Assembly (NCBI GenBank): GCA_010093685.1 | Contig: MU006242.1 | Coordinates: forward strand, 372,001 to 436,000 | Direction of reading: 5' to 3' | DNA: 64,000 nt | Source: Ophiobolus disseminans | Lineage: Eukaryota > Ascomycota > Dothideomycetes > Pleosporales > Phaeosphaeriaceae | In this document: in pieces, positions 19,351 to 29,562 of the stretch | How positions within the stretch are numbered: the first letter of the stretch is position 1 | How the letters are laid out: each line of letters starts with the position of its first letter | Made by a program: the position numbers and the translations under genes | The notes under the pieces: model-generated | Seen by the model: the letters and a program-made list of their open reading frames with translations, nothing else | What the model was told of the DNA's origin: nothing | Database searches by the model: none

Positions 19351-22125
19351 ATGGCTGCGCGAAACGCCTCGCCCACGTCGACTTCGTCCACCCTGTCTAA
19401 CATCACTGTCCAGACAGAGAAGCAGGCCGATGTCCGCATCATGTCGAGCGCGTCGCCCTCCATCTCAACGCCCCCAACCAGCCTCGACGACGAATACAGC
19501 GTCCTTTCCGAGACTGCAAAGGCCGAGACGCTGGTCGACGCCTTCGAAGAGGTACACGTGCCACCGACATCCACCACCGCGCCGAGCACGCCACACCCTA
19601 CTGCAGATATGCCACCGGGCGAGGGCCGCCGATCGGCTCGGAGCTCGCGCAAGTCTGTCACCACATACAACGTGCAAATCCTTGCTGGCACCGCTATCCA
19701 TACGCCCACCAAATATCTTGAGAAACACCATAAAAATGTCGTCCACGGCTCTCTAGAAGCAATCGCAAGCAAGGAAGATGCCGACCGTGCGAAGAAGAGG
19801 GGCCTCAAATCCAAGGCCGCGTCTGCCGACGTCGATGATCCCGTGCAAGAGCAGCTTGTTGCCGAAGCCGCCCAGGCAGCACGGCGCCGCACCTCTTCGC
19901 GTGTGACCGATCTGCGCAAGGAAGCTCTTCGCAACATCTCTGGCGTCGGCCATGCAGTCACGACTGCTCTATCAGAGGGCCGGGTGCTGGTGCAGAATAG
20001 TCTTCGGAGGACGGCGTCGGAGAACATCCTCAAGTCCACCAGGACGAAGCGTCCGCATACAGCAACAGAAGATGGGGACCCTTCAGAGACGGACGAATCT
20101 AGGGATGAGAAGGTCTTCTTGAAACCCAAAGCAAAAGTATGGCTGAGACAGGGTCTCTATGTTGGCCAACACCGTGACTTCGATCCTCGCCTTTCCGAGA
20201 GCCAGAACCGGGCAAAGAAACGAGCCCGGAGGCTCCAGGATGCTGGGGTCCTTCCTCTCCCAATGTTCGCCGCCGATCGTATGCTAAATGAGGATCCGCA
20301 CCACGTTTTCCGAGACTTCAAGCTACCCTTCGACACGTACAATCCACTACCTCGAAAGGTGAAGGTCGATGGGTGGGTCAAGCTCAATAAGAGTAAGTGT
20401 GCTTATCGTGAAGGGGGTTCTTTGCTGACATACTACAGATAGATTCATCGGTGACGCGTCCGCGTTGTGGAAACGCGACAAGCAAGATGCATCCCAGTGC
20501 TACTGCGATCTCGAAGATGGTTGCGGAGAGGCCTGCCATAACCGCATCATGGCCTACGAGTGTGACGACTCAAACTGCCGGCTTGGTCCACAACATTGTG
20601 GAAATCGTCCTTTCGCTGAGCTCAAGCGTCGCGCGAAAGGCAACCGCTACAATTACGGTGTTGAAGTCTTAGACACCGCCGATCGTGGTTACGGCGTGCG
20701 CGCCATGCGCATGTTCGAACCTCATCAGATCATCGTTGAGTATGCGGGAGAGATTATTACGCAATCTGAATGCGAGAGACGCATGAAGCAAGTTTACAAG
20801 AAGGACAAGGTAGGCTACTCCCATCTCGTATGACAAAGTGGAACTCACTCATGTAACTTAGTGTTACTATCTCATGAGTTTCGACAACAAGATGATTATC
20901 GATGCGACTCGTGGTACGATCGCTCGATTTGTGAATCATTCTTGCGAACCCAACTGCGAGATGATCAAGTGGACCGTGGGCGGAGAGCCTCGAATGGCTC
21001 TCTTTGCTGGGCCTCGTGGTATTATGACTGGCGAAGAGCTCACATACGACTACAATTTCGAGTAAGTTCCCCGGTCATGCTCCACTCATGAAGGGAATAT
21101 CGTGAACTAATTATCATAGTCCTTTCTCTCAAAAGAACATACAGCAGTGTCGCTGTGGTACAGAGTCATGCCGTGGTGTCCTTGGCCCAAAGCCGAAGAA
21201 ACCTGTTGAGGATAAATCCATCGCATCTGCAATTATCGCAGGAACGAAGCGCAGGATTCACGACATTGTGGATTCCGTGATGGCCAAGTCTGAAAACAAC
21301 CAACCATCTCCCAAAAAGCGCAAGATGCTCATTGGTAACTCGGCCACAATGAAGGCGAGGAACGCCAACTTTGAAACCACAGCAGCACACGAACGAGCGG
21401 AAAGAGAGGCAGCTGAGCACGATCGCCAAATTGCCTCACGCCAAACTCGCGCGCTAAAGCGGTCGACATCAGCCACTACCCCTAGGCGTACGCAGTCAAA
21501 GTATCTGCGAAATCGTTTATCATCCATGAAATCGACCCGCATTACGACTGTCAGCTTTCAGCGAAAAGTACCGAGGTCTGGCGCTCTGAAGTCTGTCAAG
21601 CAGCCGTTGCGGTCGCGTTCCACAGCTCGGCGCACGCAGTCTGCGCTTGGTGGCAGAAGGCCACAATCTCAAGATGTTCCGAGTACTCCAAGACGAAGCT
21701 CGTTTGGTTCATCTACCAGTTCAGAAGAAGATTCTTCTCCGAACATCACTCCAGCTTCCCTCCGTAGCGCTTCACGGAGACCGAAGGGAGCTATTACTCC
21801 TCGTGGGGATTGTTCAGGGAAGGCCATCAACAACGAAGTAGATACAGAGCAATCTCGCACAACGCGCACGCACGCGAGAAGTACATTACACCCTCAGCGC
21901 AATGCATACGTGGCTGGTCTTGAAGGGACATTAAATTCCAGTACCGGGTCAAAAACATCGCGTTACCCTGTACAGAACAAGTCACGAAATACCAGCGGGA
22001 GGTAAGCTCCTACCTGTCCGGAGACAACTCGTCGAACCTCCTGATTCAGAGCGCTTGCTACGCAGACTAAGCGACTTGCACGACCTCCTCAGGCACTCTT
22101 GGACGCTGCTGCTGCTAATTCCTGA
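19351..22125 (+). CDS. ASH1: ASH1-type SET-domain histone H3K36 methyltransferase
   Basis: Chromatin enzyme. Exons: 19351-20392, 20439-20809, 20862-21061, 21120-22001 and a probable last exon 22050-22125 (856 residues). If the last intron is not used, the frame stops at 22005 (832 residues). Residues 1-345 are mostly disordered. The AWS zinc domain follows (CYCDLEDGCGEACHNR; CDDSNCRLGPQHCGNR, about 365-400). The SET domain holds EYAGEIITQSECERRM, the cofactor-binding RFVNHSCEPNCEM and GEELTYDYNFDPF (about 405-540), and the post-SET CRCGTESCRG is present. All the catalytic motifs are intact. The basic Ser/Arg tail has no extra domain. AWS-SET-postSET without the SRI/WW parts of Set2 points to ASH1. 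The proposed last exon adds QTKRLARPPQALLDAAAANS-like sequence. Confidence 0.87.
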
Positions 22126-22960
22126 TTCATGGGTCTCCATCAGGCAAAATAAAGTAGAACCGGTATGAGTGTTATATAGTTTTCGCTGAGCTGTCAAGCC
22201 CGCTTCCCGGGCTATCGTATGTGCGCCTGCAAGTTCGTTGTATTGCCTTATCAATACATAGTTACTCTTTTTAGTGTTACAGAACGGGTGTACGTTTGTG
22301 TAATTGACAGTGCAAACACACTGAAGACTACTACATGTGACAATGACAACGAACTGGAGTTTCATACCACTTGCCACAGTAAATTCATCAGGCGTCGGGT
22401 GTACATCAACATTAAATTAATCAACACATGTGTCAACAGTTGGTTCCAATCTGATGACTGTATACGGGTCATTTGATGAGGATGCATCGCTGCTGCGTCA
22501 TTAACGCGGCCTCGCACACTGAACCCGATCGAGGTATGTGCGCTTCTGCGATACATGCACTGCTTATGGCTGTTCCTATCAGATAATCTGATTCACAGGG
22601 TACATGTCTGATGGACTCATTACTGACACTGATACATGTTCAAGTCGTAGACGGATTGAGCAAGCTCTGCTGAACGACCTTGGATTTCGATAAGTTAAGG
22701 ATACATTGTCTCGTTCAGGACTGCCCAGCTCCCAAGCCAAATGGCACAGGTAGAGAGGGAACATTGATCTAAGAAACCTTGCATGCCAAACCCACCAAAT
22801 TCTAACATCCCGATGACAATTGAACCTGAACAAGCGAATTCCATTTATCGTGTCGGAGAATTCTGCCTTTGTCGTCGAGTTTGCTGTGAAATTCGCCAAG
22901 GGTAAGGCGTGAAGGTCGAGAAGTGTGGCCAGTCGAAGCCAACCATGAGTTGCTTTGAGC

Positions 22961-23203
22961 TTACAACGCCAACCTCCATTGTCGTAATATGTTCTGTGAG
23001 AAGCGAAGAATGAATAGGGCTGTGTGTTTGGTGTCTGAGGATCTCCAGCTAATAGAAACCCACTGGATCATTCCCCCAATGATTTGGTACCGCTGCACAG
23101 AACATCCAGGGGCGGGGACAGGACCACACTGAGGACCACGCGATACGATGCATCCAGGGGCGGGGACTGGGCCACGTTGGCAGACAGAGTTGATTCCGGC
23201 CAT
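22961..23203 (-). CDS. Candidate tiny protein with repeated GPVPAPGC motif
   Basis: The unspliced frame codes for 80 residues from ATG at 23203. The N-terminus is MAGINSVCQRGPVPAPGC, and the GPVPAPGC block recurs after exactly 16 residues (48-bp direct repeat, starting at about 23103 and 23151 on the plus strand). The upstream minus-strand sequence is a CA/CT-rich leader, as before expressed fungal genes. An intron could start at GTACCA after SVQR and end at TTAG, which changes the tail. No signal peptide is seen. I do not recognise a family. It may be a real small gene or a repeat remnant. Confidence 0.28.
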   Translation of the reverse strand: MAGINSVCQRGPVPAPGCIVSRGPQCGPVPAPGCSVQRYQIIGGMIQWVSISWRSSDTKHTALFILRFSQNILRQWRLAL

Positions 23204-23441
23204 TTTGAAAGTATAGTTGGTTGACAGGGTCAAAGAATGTTTGAAGAGCTTGATGAGTGTAATGATTGAGAGTGCAGTAAAATTCAACAGACGCAGAAAC
23301 AGGAAGAACTTAGAGTAGATCTGAGATGAACCAACCTTGAGAGAGGGTGTGACCCCACCAGCCAGACTCTTTGTCTCGACGATTAGGGGTAAGCAAGGGT
23401 TCATCAAAAAAACGACCTGCTTTCAAAGTGTTACTATTATC

Positions 23442-23803
23442 CTTAGCAAATGATAGCGTTCTAATGTCCATCCCTGGGTAGCGAGACGCACTGTGTGGCG
23501 AGACACTTTTCCGTCTGGACCCTCGGCGTCAGGCCAGCGCGACTGCACGGAGTCAACCTCAACGCACTTTGTTCTGCACATGTTGCTCTTCAAGTATATT
23601 AGCCTCTAGCTAAGGAGAGCGCGGTGTTGGACATGCTGTCAGTCGTTCTGTTAATGGCGTCTACCGACCCTCTACCAATACGCCCCTGTTTGCTCGCAAC
23701 AGCGCATCTCTAGTAAGCGTTTAGAGGTATAGAAGAGAAGCTAAGATTGTAGAGATCAAGATAACAGGCGCTAAATGTCGATTTAAGATAGAGAGTGCAT
23801 TCT
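23442..23803 (+). repeat. Left arm of the foldback element
   Basis: About 360 bp, imperfectly complementary to 23930-24284. It begins near GCAAATGAT and ends near GTGCATTC. The arm is AT-shifted relative to the right arm. Confidence 0.62.
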
Positions 23804-23929
23804 TAATTACAGCTGCATACACAGACATCTGAGCACGCTACTGCAAGCTATTGCATGCCAAGAGCAGCCAGAGCCCTGTACCCTGTCGGACGAGTTTTGG
23901 CGATCTTGCCATCTTGCGGAGAAACTGCC

Positions 23930-24284
23930 GGAATGCACACTCCTCCCCTTAAGATGACTTCTAGAGCCTGCGATCTTGATCTTTGAGATCTAGCCTTCCT
24001 TTCTGCTCCGCTGAGCGCTTAACAGAGATGTGCTATCGCGAATGAACAGGGGGTGTCGGCAAGGGGTCGATGAACGCTGTCATCAGAACAACAGATTGCA
24101 CGTCCAACACTGTGCTCTCCTTAGCCGGAGGCTAACATACTCAAAGAGCACCATGTGCAGAATAAAGTGCGTCAAGCTCAGCTTTGTGCAGTCGTGCTGG
24201 CCTCACGCCGAAGGTCCGGATGGAAAAGTGTCTCGCCACACAGTGCGTCTCGTGACCCAGAGATGAGACATTAGATCGTTTGCC
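23930..24284 (-). repeat. Right arm of the foldback element
   Basis: Inverted partner of the left arm. It holds TGTCTCGCCACACAGTGCGT, the reverse complement of the left-arm core. The outer end is near ATCGTTTGCC. Confidence 0.62.
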
Positions 24285-24572
24285 AGACGATGTTCTAAAG
24301 CCTCAAGATTATCTAGCTCGAGTTCGGATGAAGGATCTTTGTTCAGTCGCACCATCTTCCGCTCGGAACGCGCGAGGTAGTCTCACAAGACGCACAACTC
24401 GCTAGCATAGTTTGGTAATTTCGAATGTATGTTGACCTCACATGGGAATAGTTGCGCAAAAAAGAATCCGATCGCGAAGCCGCAGGTATGATGTAAAAGA
24501 AGACCTCCTGTTGCGGTCACGCCAGTAGCAGCTGGAGGACGCTACTGCCCACCTGGGCGGGTCGAATGACTA

Positions 24573-26063
24573 ATGACGGCTGCTGCAAACAACTTCTTGT
24601 TTTCTGCCTGTAGGAGTCTAACGACAACGCTGTTCAACGCGAGCATGTTCGCCCTCAAGCATATGAGGAAATTGCCTCGATCCCAGGGTTGGCACAGATG
24701 CCCTTGCCGCTCTCTGCAATCAGCGTCAAACAATGTTCCCGAATTTGCGTTCGCCTTCGAGTTGAGCCCACCCCTCCCTGTTATTTCTCGCACTACGACT
24801 GACGGCTGTCAGTATCGATGGAGTGCTCGTTCGCAGCTCTGACGCGCTGCCTCGCGCGCATAAAACACTCTCGTATCGTGCGTAACGCCCATTTTATGAA
24901 CCGTGTGTGAGACAAACATTGATTTCATAATTCATCCTTTAGTGCAGTCGCAACGCATCCCATTCATTCTACTTACAAATGGCGGCGGCAAGCATGAGTC
25001 GATACGGGTAGCCGATCTCAGCAGCAAGCTAGGGCTAGATATCGACATCTCGATGTTTGTTCAGAGTCACACGCCTTTCGCCGACATGGACCAATACAAA
25101 GACAAGACTGTCATGGTGGTGGGCGGGGAGGCTGATGATTGTAGAAAGGTCGCCGAAGCGTATGGTTTCAAGACTGTTGTAACGCCCGCTGATGTTTTGG
25201 TTTCCTGTCCCGAAATCTGGCCCTTCTCCCAACACCTGCTTTCATACTACAGCGACTTTGCACGCCCCCTACCTGCACCAATTGACCCCTCGTCACCGTC
25301 TACGTCACTACGCATCGACGCTGTATTTGTCTACAACGACCCCCGCGATTGGGGCCTAGACGCCCAGATCATCAAAGACGTCTTACTTTCCACGCACGGT
25401 ATTCTTGGCACACTCTCATCAAAGAACGGCGATAAATCATTACCGAACAATGGCTACCAACAGGACGGACAGCCTGTGCTCTTTTTCTCCAATCCTGATC
25501 TCTTGTGGGCCGCCAAATATTCTTTGCCCCGATTAGGCCAAGGTGGCTTCCGAGAGGCGCTCGAGGGCATTTGGGCGGCAATAACAGGCGGTCCAGTCAA
25601 TGGTGTTTATCTGCACAAGACTGTAATGGGCAAACCGTACAAGCCCACATACGAGTTTGCCGAGAAACGCTTGCTTTCACATCGTCGCGATCTCATCGGA
25701 GGAGCTGGCGATCACTTAGGCCATCTGAAAAGTGTGTACATGGTTGGTGACAATCCTGCTAGCGACATTGCTGGTGGCAATAACTATGAGAGTCCCTATG
25801 GTACGGACTGGAAAAGCGTTCTGGTAGAAACTGGTTCGTAACGCTATGCTTGACGCGCAAAGTACCACGCACTGACATTTTTGATTCATTTGCAGGTGTG
25901 TTCGTGAAAGGCACTACGCCCGCATACTTACCTCGCAAAATCGTGAGTAAAATTCATTGGAACTCCGAGTCAGACGCATACTAACAATTTATCTTTTCGT
26001 TAGGTGAGAGATGTTTGGGATGCAGTCACTTGGGCTGTCGCGGAAGAAAACTGGCCGCATTGA
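24573..26063 (+). CDS. HAD-superfamily class IIA hydrolase, mitochondrial (YKR070W/CECR5 type)
   Basis: Phosphatase-like HAD hydrolase of unknown substrate. Five exons: 24573-24760, 24813-24877, 24943-25833, 25896-25942 and 26004-26063; 416 residues. The first intron splits the catalytic motif: FAFAF-DIDGVLVRSSDALP carries the DxD nucleophile pair. Motif II is IPFILLTNGGG (Thr). The C-terminal core has a Lys (MGKPYKPTYEFAEK) and the acidic motif VYMVGDNPASDIAGGNNYES. All four HAD motifs are present. The N-terminal MTAAANNFLFSACRSLTT and the basic MRKLPRSQGWHRCPCRSLQS look like a mitochondrial presequence. A later Met (24645) is a possible start. The short final exons give TPAYLPRKI and DVWDAVTWAVAEENWPH, typical of this family. 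Confidence 0.87.
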
Positions 26064-26258
26064 AACATCTACTAGCGTGGACTCAGTGGAATACACAGTC
26101 GAACTCCACAGGATAACTATAATAAAACCGCATGCTAGTCAATTATCAAATAGTTCATGTCTTTCTTATTCGTGTAGCTATACGCCAAATGTGCAATATG
26201 TACCTTGTCATCGCACGTCATCCACCAGCTTGGCCGAGGATAAACCCCTGAGACATCA

Positions 26259-27805
26259 TCATTCTGCTAACCCTTGTACGTTGCTAGATTGGTCGCAGCA
26301 AGAGTTAGCAAGCCATGCCAGGAGTCTGGACGCAGATGACTTACCTCAATTCGCCGGGACCTAAATTAACAGCTGCAGCTACCTTTATCCCAAACTTGCC
26401 GGTCTCGATATCTCGAGACCAGATTACTAAGGACCTCGACACCTGATTCGCAACCGCCACCAGTGAGCCGTTGCTGTTTATGCTGAAATGTCGAGGGTTG
26501 AGCCCGCCTGAAGCAGCCAGCTCAACAAAGCTCAATTTGCCATTTTCTGTTAGTCGAAATGTTGCAAGGGAATCACTCTTAATTTCTGTCTGGTTCCCAG
26601 GGCCTGGGTCTTGTATGTTGAAGGTAGGATTCAGCCGATTCGAGACTATGATGAACCTGTTGTCCGGTGTCTGTTGGTACTAGAGGAGCAGGATTTGTGA
26701 AGTGCTTGAGATCTAACCTTCGCAATATCTGCGGCTGCGGCACCTTTTGGTACAAGTAATTCCGTCCCACATGTATTGACGTCATCAACTTCGGTGAATG
26801 TGAGGCCTCCATTTGGCAAATAATTGACTGTATAGGTCATGATCCGATTCGCCGACTCATGGACCGCGGATACTAATGACAAAGTCGAGGTGTCATTTGG
26901 GGCCCAAAAGATTGCGTGCCGTAGGCCATATTCTGAATTTAGAGGATTAAGTTAGTGAGTGGATTGAATGCCGTACAAAAGATATAACTCAACTGGGTTT
27001 TGACACCAACGGTGAATGTTCAGCCAGCATGCCAGTATTTGGATCAATACAATAGACGTGAACCAGGTTCTAGAGGTTGGTGTGTCAAGTTAGCAATATC
27101 TCATCTGTCGTTTGTGCAAGGACGTTACGTACCCCTCCTAGATCTGGGAATAACAGATATTGTTCTGTTGGATCAAGTATTGCTTGATAAATGTGTCTTT
27201 CAATGTTAGCACATGCCAAATTGCGTTGTAGAACCCCAAAGAGCGTCGCTTACGATGTCTTCTGCTGTGGGAGTTCCGATCTTGACAGATTGAAAGTCAG
27301 ATTTTGTATGGGTACGTAGGCATTGCTTCGAAGCGAAAATGTCGAGATCGCGGGAACAGGTCCATACTAAATGTTGGATCATCAGGTCAGCAAATACGTC
27401 AACGAAGTCATAGTTACCAGATCAACGTACATGAGCAAGCACCAGCGCTGATCCATTATTATATCTCGCGCTGGAAATTGGTCCTCCCAGTGTGCTCACA
27501 GTCGAGACCTTTTCGAGTTGTCCATCAGGTTTGGTGGTCAGAACAGTCAAGCCGCCGAGGGAACCCTCGTCTACGCAAGTTATGATGCGGTCAGTAGGCG
27601 AAATGTCCAACCAGCTGGGCGATGTCCCACAGTCGTGGTTACTACTGAGGACCCGCAAGGTATTGTCGTGGCCAACTTGGAGGTCGAGTGTTTGAATAGC
27701 GCCGGTAGTGCCAGATTCCGGTTTGTATGATGCAACGAGGAGCTTGATGGCACAAGCAGATGCAAGGTTGATCAGTGTGAGTAGCACCTTGTGCAAAACC
27801 ATCAT
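26259..27805 (-). CDS. Secreted lactonase-like seven-bladed beta-propeller protein (6-phosphogluconolactonase/muconate cyclase family)
   Basis: Seven exons on the minus strand, the first 27805-27431. Introns lie near 27430-27370, 27255-27200, 27140-27075, 27000-26941, 26735-26695 and 26343-26284, all short GT-AG. The product has about 390 residues. A signal peptide is likely (MMVLHKVLLTLINLASACAI). Propeller strands include KLLVASYKPESG, SPSWLDISPTDRIITCVDEG, QAILDPTEQYLLFPDLGGN, HVYCIDPNTGML, YGLRHAIFWAP, QQTPDNRFIIVSNR, GLNPRHFSINSNGSLVAVAN and SLVIWSRDIETGKF. These repeats mark the lactonase fold used by 6-phosphogluconolactonase and carboxymuconate cyclases. The secreted fungal branch has no settled substrate. 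The last short exon ends GELSNVQGLAE; otherwise the frame stops at 26341. Confidence 0.8.
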
Positions 27806-29562
27806 ATCGTCTGCTTGGGGAAAGTTTTCCTTCAGTAATTTTCGATTTGGTTGGTCTGAAGAAGAACAGGTATATCTGTATCGTTTATGAGAAAGATAAA
27901 GCACCTGGGCAGGTAGGAGAACCAGGTAGGCTGCTGTGCTTTTATACCTTGAAGAAAACGACGAAATGATGCAATCAAAAGTTCTTGATCCATGATGTGA
28001 CAGCTGTAGCGATTCACGCAGAGGCAAGGGACGGGGAGACTGGGATTACGCATGGGGTCAAATTATGTGACACCACAATCATCAACCAGTGATTCATTGA
28101 ACCAAGCTCAGGACTGGACATATGAATGCAGCGAAACATTTTTCATGATTGAGCCTCAGAGAGGTGTGCAGTCTGAGATGAAGCATGGATCTTGATGTAC
28201 CAGTGGACGAGTGCTCTTGCCGATTGTCGCGGATGTCTGCCGGCCTTCTAGTGGGTACGGTTTCCTTGCCTTCGCATCCAGAGTAGTATGGAGAAAGCAG
28301 GTGACTATATCAGTGGTATCGCAATACGCAGCCGGTCAAGTCATAGTCGCCCGTGATATAGATAATTTGCCCGCACAAGCACAGACACGGTGTCGATCTG
28401 GTGCCAAGCAATCTCCGCGCGCTAGCGCCCCACATGTTTTGAACTTGATGGATACAATAACGATGTCCTTCATTCACACATTCTTTTTCTTGCGAACACC
28501 TAGGCCTGCCCGGTCGCATACTTACAACTTTGCTCAAACGTGCTTCAATTGGAGCACTTAGATATACATATACATTTCATGATCCTATTTACACACGTCA
28601 CCTGCACCTGACACGTCACTTCGGTGACTAAGACAACTTCGAAAGACGACTGGGGAGTCAAGTGGCTTCTACAGAGCGTCTAGACCACTGTAGGGGCTTT
28701 GTTTATATGTTTGTTACCTGGCCACAGTCGCCGCTAACGTCACACATGGCACCTGCTGTTGAATGCATTCACTATGCGTACGTAGGTGCAAACCCGTTTA
28801 CTGTACCATCGCTCGAATTTCTAGGTCACAGAACGCAATGTTTAGTCGGTGATTGTTGAGTCCGCCTTGACACATGATGCTCCCCAGTTGTTCTATTCCC
28901 GTAGCGTGACAAGCGCGAGTGAGCTTCAGCTTGACCACGCAAGAACACAAACGCCCAGAAGAGACGGCAAGCGTATGCAGGAGGCTAGGCATGATGATTT
29001 GCTTAAAAGCAACTTTCAGATACAAGTCTTTCGAGGCAAGATACACTATTCCCTGTCGCTGGCCTTGCACTTGCACCCTCGTCCTTGCTGTTCTCGACGC
29101 ACTATCTCAGCGCGACTTCCTCACTTCAGAGCTACACCTTTCTTAGCGCCACTGTCCTTGACGTAATTCTCCAAACGCGCTTCTCGGCGCTCGAGTTTCG
29201 CAATTGTCGCTCCAACTCGGTGCACCGCCTGTCTCGCCATTGCCCGTATGCATGAGGGTTCAAACTGGCGATCAAAGACAGATCCCGCAACGGCCGGCGC
29301 AGTACGTTGGTCTTTTTCTCGCACCCACAGCCACCTTTTGATATGGTACTGAACATCCTTAGCTCGCCGTGCCCCAGCTGTCGCCCATACTATCTCGGGT
29401 AGACTTCCTGTGGGAACACCCACGACCGGTGACAACACCTCTCATTGCCACATTCGAGTGGTTCCTCGAGCCGACAACGAGCCTAGTCAATTATACGACA
29501 GTGACTCATCTGCCTTGACGCCCGTTTTTCGCTCACTGTCACTGCTGTGTCCAGCAACAACG
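27806..29562. other. Intergenic, 1.76 kb, with one coding-like minus-strand frame
   Basis: Upstream of both flanking genes, so it holds two promoters. A minus-strand frame from 29438 to 29121 reads like protein (KRWLWVREKDQRT; FDRQFEPSCIRAMARQAVHR; LERREARLENYVKD) but has no ATG at its start. It is discussed as a finding. Nothing else is recognised. Confidence 0.45.

Larger units (their letters stand above)
23442..24284. mobile_element. Degenerate foldback (long inverted-repeat) element
   Basis: Two arms of about 350 bp in opposite orientation (about 23442-23803 and 23930-24284) are separated by about 125 bp. The left arm contains CGAGACGCACTGTGTGGCGA, and its reverse complement is found in the right arm. 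The match runs on through ACACTTTTCC, CTCTAG/CTCCGG-AAGGAGAGC and GATCAAGAT to GTGCATTC. Many differences are C/T or G/A transitions, and the left arm is the more AT-rich. That suggests RIP-type mutation. There is no coding capacity inside. It could be a MITE-like DNA element or two inverted copies of one repeat; target-site duplications are not clear. Confidence 0.65.
22126..24572. other. Gene-poor region with a repeat element and one candidate tiny ORF
   Basis: The longest gene-free stretch in the window (2.4 kb). It contains the candidate cysteine/proline-repeat ORF (22961-23203, minus) and the foldback element (23442-24284), which are listed separately. I see nothing in 22126-22950 or in 24285-24572 beyond short frames. 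Confidence 0.5.

Noticed and set aside
19128..20129. Minus-strand open frame (333 codons) over the ASH1 N-terminus
   Set aside because: Low-complexity Ser/Arg-rich shadow of the ASH1 coding strand; no start context, splice logic or motif.
23080..23180. Possible CRISPR-like or minisatellite array from the GGGGCGGGGAC repeats
   Set aside because: Only two copies 48 bp apart, in register with codons; this is better explained as a coding repeat.
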